Origin: Dissophora ornata
Lineage: Eukaryota > Mortierellomycota > Mortierellomycetes > Mortierellales > Mortierellaceae
Reading direction: 5' to 3'
DNA length: 56,147 bases
Assembly: GCA_025201705.1 (NCBI GenBank)
Contig: MU616562.1
Span: 106,131 to 162,277, forward strand
The translations under genes and the position numbers were made by a program. Every line of letters begins with the position of its first letter. The first letter of the stretch is position 1. Below the pieces are notes generated by a model. That model was not told the DNA's origin. It saw only the letters and a program-made list of their open reading frames with translations, and searched no databases. Of this stretch, positions 23,881-36,000 are shown in pieces.

Positions 23881-25058
23881 ATGTCCTCCAGACCATCCAG
23901 CCACCTCAGCATCGACACAAACGCGGCCTCAGCAGCAGCAGCTAGGCGAACACTACCCTCTCCCATGTCGTCGACACGTTCCCGGGAACCCTGTCCATCT
24001 GAAGAGGAGATGATCTCGACCGCGACTTTGTCCCATCCTCGTACTCTATCCATCCCTTCAGTACCCTACACTATCAATAGTCACTATGGAAATCAACAGC
24101 AACAGCGACATCATCAGCAACATCCACAGGCACAACCCCAACAGAGGCAGCGGTACCGTAGTCTGTCCGGTAGCGGGGGATCTTTAGCAGCCACTGGGGC
24201 ACCACCGCCATGGGGAGGCGAGCAGGGCGTCCACAACCCCAACATGAACAGACGGCCCAGCTTGCCAGTGAACCAGCATCAGCTATACCAACAGCAGCAA
24301 CAGCAGCAACAGCAGTACCAAAGCAATTACGGCCAGCATCAGTACCATAACGCGCATCAGTCGAGCTATTCCCAGCAGCAGCATCAACTGCAGATGATGC
24401 TGAGGGAACAGCAACAGCAACAGCAACCACTGACGCCTTCAACGCCATCTTCAAGCGCTCCTGTGGTTCGGCATCCGCTTTGGAGACTCGAGTGTTCGTC
24501 ATGCAAGACGACGCTGTGCGAGCAGGCTATGCAGGGCCACCTAGTAGGGGATCCGTCCAAGAAGCTGTTTTCTACAAATTTGGCCATTGGGTAAGGTGTA
24601 ACAAACACTGATTATGCGTTTGCTAGAGGCGCCAGCCTGGACATGATTCCGAGGCGACCTAACACATATTTTTCATCCAATTCGTGTAGAGTCTTGGGAT
24701 TACCTGACCGCCCCGTTTCGATCATTTGTCCCTGCAAGTTTCATCTCTTTGCATGTGCCAGCTGGTAAGATTGAAGACGCGTTTTGGGGCTAGCTTGTTT
24801 TCGTACCCAACATGGAATTTGATCGTAATGCCTACTCCATCTGGTCTTCATCCCTTTGCACCCAACAGTGGAAGTGTCTGTGGCTACAATCTCAGTCAGC
24901 CATGTGCAGGCTGTGAGACCAACCGGGGAAATGGCCACTTCTGGATCTTCTACGCACACGAGATCATTGCCCACTGGCGCACGATTGCAGATCGCAATAT
25001 GTTCTGGGACGACTTGCCGACGTGGAGCAACAAGGCTGATGGCAACGTCGGTCGATAA
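23881..25058 (+). CDS. FAM72-family protein with Gln-rich N-terminal extension
   Basis: Exons 23881-24590, 24690-24764 and 24869-25058 (introns 99 and 104 nt, GTAAGG/GTAAGA...TAG/CAG, both phase 2) give 324 residues. The first ~200 residues are disordered and Gln/His/Ser-rich, with several poly-Gln runs. The rest matches the FAM72 family: ECSSCKTTLC, LFSTN, a CPCK...ACASCG segment whose last Cys codon is rebuilt across intron 2, CGYN...PCAGC, and GHFWIFYAHEI corresponding to the family's HFWMFHS, then LW-type end (FWDDLPTW). Splicing as given restores the order of Cys pairs seen in animal FAM72, which strongly supports the model. Animal FAM72A (about 149 residues) binds the uracil glycosylase UNG2 and is cell-cycle expressed. 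That role is not shown here. The paired cysteines suggest zinc binding. Confidence 0.85.
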
Positions 25059-28013
25059 ACCAACGAAGAAGAATGAACATAGCGGAAGAAGCCCTCATTG
25101 ACCGCCTCACTATTCGGCGCCTTTACACTGGTGATATGCCTGAGGGTCTTTTTTTGACCCTCTGCATTTTACTTGCACAACTCTCTATAGCATCGAAAAG
25201 ACCGTATTTTCGAGCCTGGTCCTCCTTCGGTGGCAATTACGCTTTTGCATAGTCCCCTATACCCCTTCACACTTCCATGGCTCGCTGCTGAAGGTCCTCA
25301 TTTTACTTACATTCTTACTACTATTTCCGACGCCATTCTCCTTAATAACTTCCGTGCATCAGTTCAATTAAATTCGACATATTATTTTCATCTTCTTTCC
25401 TCGGAGAACGGGCAATGGTTCTCCTTTTTTCGCGCCTGTCTAGACTTATTGTTTTTGTACACTTGCACATGGGTTTACATAGATCCTCTTTCCTCCAAAT
25501 ATATGAAAGCAAGTGTGACGATTTAAAGTCTGCATATGGCTTGGATATGATGTGTTTTTATCCCTGAAGTCCAAAATGGCTGATAAGCTCTGTGAATGCG
25601 GTATAATTACGCAACAGGTCCGTGCTAGCAAGCACACTCAATGATCACTCAGCTTGTGTCCAGAGATCCAGAAGGCGCTTCTGTCGATGACGGCGAGAAA
25701 ACTGGACTCAAATACTCGACTTGAATAACGGCCATCATATATGCATCTAAATCTAGAGGCCGTTAGAGGAGAAGGCAAAGACCAACACCCACAATCCAGA
25801 ATCTCGCATTTTGTTATTGATGCACAAAACAGTGGATGCGTATCTCAAACACATCCAGTCTCTTTCACAAGACGAGGATTCAACCGTGTCGACCGTGAAG
25901 CGTACTCCGTTCAAGGCTTAAAGTGCGATAAGATGACACAGGCTCGCAAAGACCCAGACAGCTGACTATGACAATGGGATCTTCATTTGGCGAGAAATGA
26001 AAATGTCCCAGGATGTCAATATGATCCTTGTGACTAAACTGGGCTCGTTCAGATACTGGAATAGGATTCCCTCCCATGCAGAAAAGAGCTTTGGAGAGCG
26101 GCTTGCTCCAATGGAGCAGGCAAACAGGCTAAACCTTTCGCGTGTATGGATGTCTCCCGAAGATGCGTAGCTTATTTCGACCGGAACATCATTGGGCTGT
26201 GTTCTGTCAGGCGTAGATCAACCCCGGTGAGAGGTGATAGCAGAACAATAATTAATTGTCGTATTTGTGCAACACACTAGAATTTTGGTCTCTTGGACTT
26301 TCCTGACACATCATTTCATTCGTTTTTCTAGACGCTGGTTCTGTACGCCACAACTCAAATGTCGTGCGAATCTTTAAGTCTCGGATGAGCACGGTTTTTA
26401 GCATCGAGAGCAAGCAGCTGCCAACGTGGACAAGCTCCAACAGATAAATTTATTTTAGAATTACACAATATACGATGTTTATGTTCCTTGGAGTATATTT
26501 TTTGAACAGGAGTTCGTCTCTATCGCAACGTACTGTCATGTATCGAACGTCCTTTGGATGGAGTTTTAGTCAGCCGTGGTTTACTAGAGGCCTAGAAAGC
26601 ATATGTGAATGTACAGTACGGCGCAGGTCAGTCTAGTGGTTGTTGACAAGACGGTCAGGGGTGCAGAATTTATTTAGGCGAAGGCGCGCTGTGATTGGAC
26701 AGCAGGATATTGGCTAATTTACTTTCGAGGAACCATTTGTTAAAAAAAACAAACAAAAAGCTCGCCCATTTTTTATCCGTTGTGCTAATTAAAGATTTGA
26801 CGAGGGACAATGCAGTGGCCAACAGGGTGGAAGGATTCGGCACTGAAGAGAGTGCGACCTGGGTTACTCATTTAATTTAGTCCCCTTACACAAACTGGTC
26901 AACATGCTACAGACAAAAGTCTGAGAATGCCGTGTGGTGCTGCTTGCAATCAAGGGTCCAGCAGTTGTCTGGCACCATGGCGGACAACGAAGCGGGGAAA
27001 AACGAGCAAGGGAAGGCATGTCTGTCCATGAATATTGCTCCTATGCTCCCACTACTTTCTGCTCAAACAGGAATATCTTTGTCCAACTCGCCAGTGTGTC
27101 TGGAAGAAGTGCGATACATACATCCATGCTCGAAATTGAATTTCAAACGCAGGAACTAAAAACAACAGCAAAAAAGCAAAAGCACCAAAACGCAACGACC
27201 TGCATTTAATCAGCAATTGTATTTACGGATTAGACTAGCAGCGCGCTGCAGAACTGTACATGTGCGCCCTGTGTCTTTTGTGCTCTCTTCCTGCGTGTGG
27301 CCGTTTCAGCCCTGTCCGTGTGGACTCTGCCTTCGAGGATTAGGTTTTGTAACGTTTGTTTCTATTATATCAAATCGCTCAATCCCTGCACCTCGCATCC
27401 CCATTCTTAGCCCTTTCCTTGCCTCCTCTTTTATTTGCCCTCTTCTTTCCTCTCTCTCTCTCTTTTTTTTCTTTCTTCACGCCCTTCCTTTTCTCCGTCC
27501 TCTCGCCATCCGCTCTTCCCTTCCGTCAACTAGTCATTGACATCTTCCGTGGACATCCTCGCACCACACGTCCTTTCCCTCCCTTTCCTTCCTGTACATT
27601 CTTATCCTTTCTCCGCGTTAGCTGCCGTACTCCGTCTTCTCGGAAACCCCTAACCTGCTTACGCCTCCCTCATAAGCACTACACTTTAATTTGACCTATC
27701 CTGCCTCTGCTGGGCCTCCGTGTCGCCACTCAGCATCTTGTAACAGCCAATTCCCCTTTCCCATCCGACCGTGGACCAGACCTAACAGAAACAAAAAAAA
27801 ACGAGCGACAAGAAACATCCTAAAAGCTCCACCCCCTCTCATTCCTCAGCTCAGCTCATCTCGCCAGGTACATTCGTGTTACTATGTTCATAAAAAAAAC
27901 AGGAAACAGCCGTACCCTGCAAGTGATGGTTTCGGTGCACATTTTTATTAACTCTCTGCTGCATGGCATCTGCGTGAGTAGAATCCTTCTCCTGACAAGT
28001 AGGATCACACACC
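25059..28013. other. Intergenic before chitin synthase
   Basis: No gene supported. 25100-26900 is A/T-rich with only short, domain-free open frames. From about 27340 to 27870 the plus strand becomes CT-rich, as expected for the promoter and leader of the chitin synthase. Confidence 0.5.
27868..28002 (+). other. Possible 5'-leader intron of chitin synthase
   Basis: A GTACAT donor after CCAG and an AAGTAG acceptor with TCTCCTGAC upstream would remove 135 nt, together with all ATG triplets between 27884 and the true start at 28014. Without splicing, a long out-of-frame reading frame from 27884 would overlap the coding start. Confidence 0.4.
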
Positions 28014-30691
28014 ATGTCCCGATACAACGGAAACAGCCAATACCCTCCTCCACAGGGTCCCACATCGCCTCAACAAACCTACTATGCAGGTCCTCCCCAG
28101 CGCTCCCCCACCATGCAGCGCACGCCCCCTTCCCCAAATATGGGCAATCAAGGATACCCCCCACAGCAGCCCGTCGGATATTCAGGTCCTGGTGGTCCTG
28201 GATATGTCGGCCATGCTGGATACGACATGATCGATGACAGCGACAACGCTGGCCTCATGAACAACCAGGGTAGAGCAGGTGGACGCCCTCCACCTGCCCA
28301 GTACAATGGCGGCGCCTTGCCCAGATTGCAATCCAAGCTCGACAGGAACGCGACTATGAACCGCAGGGTAAGACTGCCACATCGATGAAATGAGGCTCTC
28401 GTGCCGCTTGTTTTAAACCACGCACTAACTACTATTTATTGCCTCTGTTATAGTCGGTCTGTCACGTCCCTTTGACTGACGGTAACTTAGTTATGGACTG
28501 CCCTGTCCCACAGCAGCTGCTCCAAAACGTCCACTACAAGGGCGAGCGCGAGTTCGAATTCATGCGTTACACTGCTGCGACCTGCGATCCCAACGACTTT
28601 TTCAAGGAGCGCTACACTCTTCGACCCACCATCTACCGCCGTCAGACTGAGCTCTTTATTGTCATGACCATGTATAACGAGGATGACGATCTCTTTATCA
28701 AGACAATGGGTTCAGTCATGAAGAATATTGCTCATCTTTGCACCCGTTCCAAGTCCAAGACCTGGGGCAAGGATGGCTGGAAGAAGGTTGTGGTTTGTGT
28801 TGTTGCTGACGGTCGCACGAAGTGCCATCCCCGTGTGCTCAAGGTCCTGGCAGCTATGGGTGCCTACCAAGAGGGCATTGCCAAGGACAGCGTCGCTGGC
28901 AAGCCCGTTACTGCTCACATCTACGAGTACACGACCCAAGTCATGGTCGACTCCGACCTCAAGATTCGTGGTGCCGATCGCGGTATTGTCCCTGTCCAGA
29001 TCTTGTTCTGTCTCAAGGAGCAGAACAAAAAGAAGTTGAACTCGCATCGTTGGTTCTTCAACGCATTTGCCCCTCAACTGAACCCTAACGTCTGCATCCT
29101 GCTCGATGTGGGAACCAAGCCCTCGGGAACCAGTATCTACCATCTCTGGAAGGCCTTTGACCGCGACTCCTCCATCGGAGGTGCCTGTGGAGAAATTTGT
29201 GCCGATTTGGGACCAAACTGCGCCAACTTGTTGAACCCTTTGGTTGCTTCGCAGAACTTTGAGTACAAGATGTCGAATATTCTGGACAAACCCTTGGAGT
29301 CCGTCTTTGGTTATATTTCGGTCTTGCCCGGAGCTTTCTCGGCTTACCGCTACAAGGCCCTCAAGGATTCCTCACCTGGTGTCGGTCCCTTGTCTTCGTA
29401 CTTCAAGGGTGAGACAATGCACTCCTCTGGAGAAGCCGGTATCTTCGAGTCCAACATGTACTTGGCTGAGGATCGTATCCTGTGCTTCGAGCTCGTTGCC
29501 AAGAAGAACGAGGCCTGGTTGCTGAAGTACGTCAAGTCTGCCAAGGCTTCTACTGATGTGCCCGATAGCATTGGCGAGTTCATCTCTCAGCGTCGTCGCT
29601 GGTTGAACGGATCTTTCTTTGCCGCCTTCTACTCGCTTGCTCACTTCACCCGTGTCCTTACCTCGGGCCAGGGATTCTTCCGCAAGATCTTCCTGATGTT
29701 CGAGTTTTTGTACAACGGCATCAACTTGGTCTTCAACTGGTTCTCGCTCGCGAATTTCTATCTCACCTTCTACTTCCTGACAAAGGCTGCCGCCAACAGT
29801 TCGAACGCCAACTTTTCACCTTTTGGAGAGTGGGGCACAACGACCTTTGAGGTCATGCGCGAAGTTTACTTGGCTGCCATCATCACTGTCTTCATCTGCT
29901 CGCTCGGAAACCGACCCCAAGGATCCCGCTTCATCTTCATTCTCGTTATCTTCCTGTTTGCAGTCATCATGGGCTTTATGCTGTACCTTGCTGCTGCAAC
30001 TGTCTATGCTGTTGTCTCACCTGTCTGGGGCAATTACCACGAGATGATCAACTTGCTCAAGGTCCAGGGTCCCTTCCGTGATACCGTCATTTCGCTGCTT
30101 TCGACCTATGGCCTGTACATCATCTCCTCGCTGATGCATTTTGAGCCATGGCACATGATCACGTCTTTCCTGTCGTACCTCTTCCTCTTGCCCGCCTACA
30201 TCAACATTCTGATGGTATATGCCTTCTGTAACACACACGATGTCTCTTGGGGAACCAAGGGAGACAACAAAGCGCCGGAGCTCGGAGGTGCCACGAAGGT
30301 GACCAAGGATGGCCAGGAGGTCATCAAGCTCGAGAAGCCCTCGTCTCGAGAGGACATTGATGCGGTCTACCAACTCAACATGCAAGAGCTGTCTGTCCGC
30401 CCCGAGCTCATGAAAGAGAAGCGTGACAAGAAGACTAAGCAGGAGGACTACTACAAGTTGTTCAGGACACGATTGGTGCTGACCTGGATGTTCACGAACT
30501 CTGCATTGATTATTGGCATGACGAGTAGTTTCTCCCTGTCGAAGGACAACACTACCTCGACGACCACCGCATCCAAGGACGACATGTTCAACCCATATTT
30601 GTCCATGATTTTCTGGAGTGTCGCCGGACTGAGCGCGATTCGCTTCGTAGGATCAACGCTTTACCTTATCTTCCGGGCTCTCTTCGGTTAA
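28014..30691 (+). CDS. Chitin synthase (division I, class I-III type)
   Basis: Processive membrane glycosyltransferase (family GT2) that polymerises UDP-GlcNAc into chitin at the plasma membrane. Exons 28014-28367 and 28454-30691 (intron 28368-28453, GTAAGA...TAG, phase 0) give 863 residues. The N-terminus (~110 residues) is Pro/Gly/Gln-rich. The catalytic core shows [31 protein letters not shown], the EDR motif ([10 protein letters not shown]) and the QRRRW product-binding motif (about 29587-29601). The C-terminal third has about seven hydrophobic segments. The short N-terminal region and absence of a myosin or cytochrome-b5 domain exclude division II (classes IV, V, VII). The preceding ~650 bp are CT-rich. 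Confidence 0.95.
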
Positions 30692-31122
30692 ACAAACCAC
30701 ACGCCGAAGTAAGCTTTGAGCTTCTTTTATCTCTCCTCTTTTCATGGAGATCCCTTATTGCATCTACAAAACCCCGTCCATTTATATCATATACCTCCCA
30801 CCAGTAAATAAAAGCACCCAAAGTTTTGCAACAGACGCTCCAGAACCGTTACGCTTACATTAGTTGAATGGAAAGACGCTCTTGTGGAGGAGTTGTGATA
30901 CTCAGTTTATCGACTTCAAAAACTCTACGTGATAGATATTCCATAAACTTTGGTAATGGGCGAAGTATTGTTGGAAAAGGGTCCTGGTCCAACTGTGGCG
31001 CATTTTACGCCTCCAGTGAGAGCTGGGCGAAAAAAGGTGACAGGCTTGATTGATCATGGCCTCCATTCCTCTTTACATTCGCTGCACACCACCTCTCATT
31101 CATTTAGGCTCACTCCCAGACA
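30692..31122. other. Intergenic between chitin synthase and F-box gene
   Basis: Chitin synthase 3' region with AATAAA at about 30806-30811, then the short promoter of the F-box gene. No coding feature seen. Confidence 0.6.
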
Positions 31123-32649
31123 ATGGAGCTTCCAGAACTCAGAAGCCATGTAGCTCAGTATCTCGACCCCTGTCAACTTGCCAGAGCGGCACAGGTCAGC
31201 AAGGGCTGGAACGAGACCTTTACACCGGTCCTCTATGCCGATATCGAATGGTCCAGGGTTGGAAGTAACCCAAGCGTGGAGACGATTATAGCCAACGCAG
31301 ATCATATCCGAAACCTTCGCTTGTACAAAGAGCCAACGGATTTTCCATTGGAAATCTGCACACGTCTCGAAAGGCTCTATCTCGAATTCTTGGCCCGAGA
31401 TCCCACGATCTGGGACCGTCTCTCGAGCCTGGTGTTGCAAAACCCAAAACTCGCTGAGCTGGAGACGATGTTCATGAAAGTTCCTAGTGAATTCATTGGA
31501 GCTATTTTGGATTGCCCTTATTTGAGGAAGCTCCAGGCTTCTTTCTTTGAGAGCTTTGATCGCAGAAGCACAGAGTTCTTGCTCGATACTTGTGTCCGTC
31601 TCAGGACACTTGACCTCACCGAAGGCGCATTGGGGACTTTGGAGTCGTTGGATAGGTGGCCGCAGTTTCCAGCTCTGGAAAAATTATTTCTCGACATCGA
31701 GGCCTGGACGGTCTTTCGCCAAACGGAGCTGATGCGGAGATGTCCTCGGCTCAAGTCCCTCAGGTGGTCCGTAAAAGACACCGTGTTCCCTACCGCCGAT
31801 ATCTGCCAGCTCTGCTCGACCATCTGTCCACTCCTCGAAGAACTGGAGTTTTGGGACGTAGTCTTGTCGGACAAGGACGTGAGCCGAGTCTTGGACAGTT
31901 GTGCAACAAGGCTGGCGTTGTTTTCAATATCTGAGTCCAGCTTTGGTCCCTTTGCGATGCAATCTCTAGGTCGACACTTTTCCACGTTGACCCAGCTCGA
32001 TATCCGGAGATGCCTCGAAACAACGAGTGCCATGGCGCATCAAATCCTCTTATCCTGTCCACGGCTGACCTGGTTCTGCGCAGACAGGCTGGAGGCTCGA
32101 GATATCTTAGGTGTCGTCGTGGACGTGGACGAGACATCTGGGAAGGAGACTGTCCGGTTCTACCCACAAGACTGGGTTTGCCGAGATTTGCGGTTTTTGA
32201 CGATCTTCATCTGTGGGCTGGAGGACAGACCTGTAGAATGGCAACGGATGGTCTTGAGACAACTCGCCAAGATGGACAAGTTAGATTTCTTGACAATCGC
32301 CCCCTATGAGTTCAATATGGACGGCACTCGTGATGGGATCGATTTGAGACTAGAAGCTGGATTGGATATCTTGTCAAGCTTGAAGCTCTTGGACAGGTTC
32401 TGTTTTGATGGACTGTGGCAGGAGATGGAGGAAGAGGATGTACGGTGGATGGTTGAGGCATGGCCAAGGTTAGAGGCGGTGGAGGGCAAGGTGCATCGAG
32501 TGAAAAATCGGCGACTTGAGCTGCAGAAGATTTTGAAGGAAAGGGACATTAGGATGGTAATATACTTTGATGACGAGGAAGAAGGGAGATTGGAAGAAGA
32601 GCGCGAAGATGAGGATGTGGATGGTATCTCAGTAGCACCGATAGTATAG
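31123..32649 (+). CDS. F-box/leucine-rich-repeat protein
   Basis: 508 residues in one exon. It starts directly with an F-box (LPELRSHVAQYLDPCQLARAAQVSKGWNETF in outline), the Skp1-binding module of SCF ubiquitin ligases. About ten irregular leucine-rich repeats follow (for example NPKLAELETMF, CPYLRKLQASF, CVRLRTLDLTEG, CPRLKSLRWSV, CPLLEELEFWDV, CPRLTWFCADRL). They would form the substrate-binding horseshoe. The C-terminus is acidic (DDEEEGRLEEEREDEDVD). The ATG at 31123 is the first that keeps the F-box whole; an ATG at 31056 is in another frame. Such genes are lineage-expanded in Mortierella-type fungi (family knowledge). It is convergent with the NLR-like gene. Substrate unknown. Confidence 0.8.
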   Translation: MELPELRSHVAQYLDPCQLARAAQVSKGWNETFTPVLYADIEWSRVGSNPSVETIIANADHIRNLRLYKEPTDFPLEICTRLERLYLEFLARDPTIWDRLSSLVLQNPKLAELETMFMKVPSEFIGAILDCPYLRKLQASFFESFDRRSTEFLLDTCVRLRTLDLTEGALGTLESLDRWPQFPALEKLFLDIEAWTVFRQTELMRRCPRLKSLRWSVKDTVFPTADICQLCSTICPLLEELEFWDVVLSDKDVSRVLDSCATRLALFSISESSFGPFAMQSLGRHFSTLTQLDIRRCLETTSAMAHQILLSCPRLTWFCADRLEARDILGVVVDVDETSGKETVRFYPQDWVCRDLRFLTIFICGLEDRPVEWQRMVLRQLAKMDKLDFLTIAPYEFNMDGTRDGIDLRLEAGLDILSSLKLLDRFCFDGLWQEMEEEDVRWMVEAWPRLEAVEGKVHRVKNRRLELQKILKERDIRMVIYFDDEEEGRLEEEREDEDVDGISVAPIV

Positions 32650-33075
32650 CCCATCTGTTAATAACTTAATAGAGACATGGCTAGAAACATAAGATTGAGG
32701 AGCGCCTCCATTGCTCAAAACATGAAAACTTGAGCAACATATGGAGGCACGAAGCCAGGCCACTAGGATGTCTCTTTCATTTCATCAGAAGTGTATTCTG
32801 ACTGAGAACAAGAAACTCAATTCATAAATAAGGCTGTCGAAGGGGTCGAAGTCCCTCACTCGAACTACAGGCTCCTGCTTGGAGCACTCAGCCTTTTTTT
32901 TAGCCGCGAGGGCGGAGAGCCAGTGAAAAAAAAAAAAAAAAAAAACTTGGAAACAGGCACAGCAAGCGTCCTTTTTTGGCCATAGCTGTAAACCTCTGGC
33001 AATGCGAGTTTCGTTGAAGGTGTTATTCTGATGAACATCTGTAATTCTACTAAAAGCACCTTGTGGCCAAGAACT
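32650..33075. other. Intergenic between convergent F-box and NLR-like genes
   Basis: Shared 3' region. It holds AATAAG-type signals and a T8...A20 structure at 32894-32945; nothing coding. Confidence 0.5.
32894..32945. repeat. T8 / GC-rich core / A20 structure
   Basis: Eight T, a 24-base GC-rich core (AGCCGCGAGGGCGGAGAGCC...) and twenty A. As RNA from either strand, the T and A runs could pair around a GC-rich loop. It sits in the 3' regions of two convergent genes and could serve both as a terminator-like or poly(A)-related element; that is inference. Confidence 0.4.
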
Positions 33076-36000
33076 CTACTGAGACTCGAGTTCAAAGGCT
33101 GTTGCGCAGATTTCGGGCAGTGTCCCTAAGTATGATGGTGGCGGACTATCCTTATTGTATGATGGTGGCCGAGAATCACGCTTATTGTCTTTCGGCTTGC
33201 CCTCATCCTTGCGCTGCTTTAGGAGCTGCTCGTTCAACAGACTCAGTTTTTGAACGTCTTGAGTGGTGGTGTCTGTTAAAATAAGTGCATCCGATGGAGA
33301 TTTCCACTGCAACCGACCGCGGCACTTGCCCTTCTCCTCCTCAGATACCCGCCACAGCTGAATTGTCCCATTAGCATAGCCAACCGCCAAATAATTGCCA
33401 TTGAAGGTGGTCTTCCAGGCGATACTGTCGACCTTGGCGCCGTTTTGAATCGTCATCTGACACAGACCCGACTCAACGTCCCACACCTTCACTGTCTCGT
33501 CCCAACTGCCGGATGCAATCTGGCCACCATATGCCGAATACACGACACACGAAATCCAGCTGCTATGGCCCTCTAAGATGTGGCGGCATTTTCCGGTCCC
33601 AACATCCCACAACCGCACTGTCTTGTCAAAACTCCCAGATGCAATCTCACCACCTCTCGGCGAATATGCGATGCTCGAAACACCGTTGCTATGACCCTTC
33701 AAGGGGCGGCAGCGAGGCTTCTTACTTTGGATGTCCCAGAGCTGCACTGTGTTGTCCCAGCTGCCTGACGCAATGTGATGACTTTTTGGTGAATAAACAA
33801 CCTTCCAAACACAGTCGCTGTGGCCCGTTAATTCGTGGTCGCATTCTCCGGTTTTAACATTCCAAAGGCGTACTGTCTTGTCAAAACTGCTAGATGCGAT
33901 CTGGTCGCCATTTTCCGAATACATGACGCTCGAAACACGGTCGCCATGGCCACTCATGATGTGGTGGGGAGCTCCGGTTTTAACATCCCACAGTCGTATT
34001 GTCCTGTCATGGCTGCCAGATGCGACCTGACCACCATTTGGCGAATACGCAATGCTCGAAACTCTGTCTTTGTGTCCGGTTAATGTGTGGCAGCACTTTC
34101 CATCTTTGGCGTCCCACAGTCGCACAGAACTATCCTCACCGCAAGATGCGATCCCATCTCCTTTTGGCGAATACACGACACTCCAAACACTCTTCCTATG
34201 GCTGCTCGAGGTGTGGCGACAATCTCCTGTTTCAAAGTCCCACAGCCGCATTGTTTCGTCAAAACTACCAGACGCAATCTGATCACCATTTGGTGAGCAG
34301 GCGATGCTCAACATACTCCGGCCATGACTGATAAATGGGTGATGGGTGGATCCAGTATCAACATTCCACAGCCGCACGGTCTTATCCCAGCTAGTAGATG
34401 CAATCTGATTGCCATTTGGCGAATACGTGATGTGCAAAACAAATTCGCTATGGCCGATCAAGGTGTGGTGGCATTCTCCTGTTTTAACATCCCAGAGCCT
34501 CACTGTCTTGTCCTTACTGCCAGATGCAATCTGGTCACCGTTTGGCGAATATACAACACTCTGAACCGAGCTATGATGGCCGCTCAAAATGTTGAGGACA
34601 TTTCCGGCTTTAACGTCCCACAGCCGTACTGTCATGTCATCGCTGCCGGAAGCGATCTGATCTCCACTTGGCGAATACGCAACGCTTGAGACCTGGTCGG
34701 TATGACTGCCCAGGATGTCAAGACATTTCCCGGTTTCAACATCCCACAGCCGCACTGTTTTGTCAAAACTGCCGGACGCAATCTGACCACCTTTTGGCGA
34801 ATACACGACGCTTGGAACACTGCCAGTATGGCCGTTAAAAATGTGAAGGCGTTTCTCTGTTGAAACGTCCCATAGCCACACTGTGCCGTCAGCATTCCCA
34901 GATGCTATCCGATCGCCGTTTGGCGAATAAGCGACACTCGAAAAAAACCGTCCGTCGCTTGGAGCCTCGCCGCGGTCGTCGCTAAATGTGCGAGAGCGAC
35001 CTTCAGTGTTGTTCACGTCCCACAGCCGCACAGTGTTGTCAGCACCCCCAGACGCAATCCAATCGCCTTTTGGAGAATACGCTACTCCCCAAACCCAGCC
35101 TTTATGTCCTTTTAGGGTTCTGGTTTTATCCCATGTCGACGTTGAGTAGATGCTGATGTCGCCATTTTCAAGACCGACGGTGAATGTGTCGCCATTTGGC
35201 GAATATTCGCAGGATGCTGTCTCAGCACCCTCTGCAAGAAATGGCAACTCGCCAAACTGTACACCTTTCATATTCGCCCTGCTTAAATCAGCTCCATACA
35301 TCGAGACACTGCGAAGAACGACATTTTTCATATGAGCTCCCTGCAACTGAGCATATCTGAATGCGCCATGACTCAGATCCGCTCCTGGAATTCGGATGTC
35401 TTGTAATTCCGCTCCATTGAACTGCACTCCTGCTCTGACCAAAATTGTGATTGCATTGGCAGCTGCCATGCTCATAGATTTTTTTTTTTTCGATTGCCAG
35501 ATGATTGCCAGTAATTTTTTCTTGAAGACAGGCTCCTGAGGGACACGTTCCACCAGGAATCGCAGAACCGATGGCTCGTTCACAAGGTTTTTCGATCCCA
35601 AAGGCGATTTTAGTATTGACTGTACATCGGTACTGAGCAGTTCCTTCTCTATAAACCCATGGCTCTCAGAGTCGCAATGCAACACGGTTGCCATTGTCTT
35701 CGCAGTCCTTTGTTTATCGTCCTGTTCCACCTGCGGTTCAAATACTGCGCGCGCCAAACCGTATTCAAGTAGTGATCGATGGAGAAAATCGTGCTGATCG
35801 CCATTGCGCTTCAGAGGACACGCCTCACGCAAAAGCTTCATCTTGGACTCTGGTCCGAAAAATTTGTCTTTCCACTTGTCTAGGTCCTGAGAGTTGCTAT
35901 TTTCGTCCTGGTAAATTTTTATCGCCAAGTCTTTGAAAAAGTTAATGCCCTGCTGCGTGAAACCCTTGCCCTTGTTGGCCAACTCCTGATATGCTTTACG

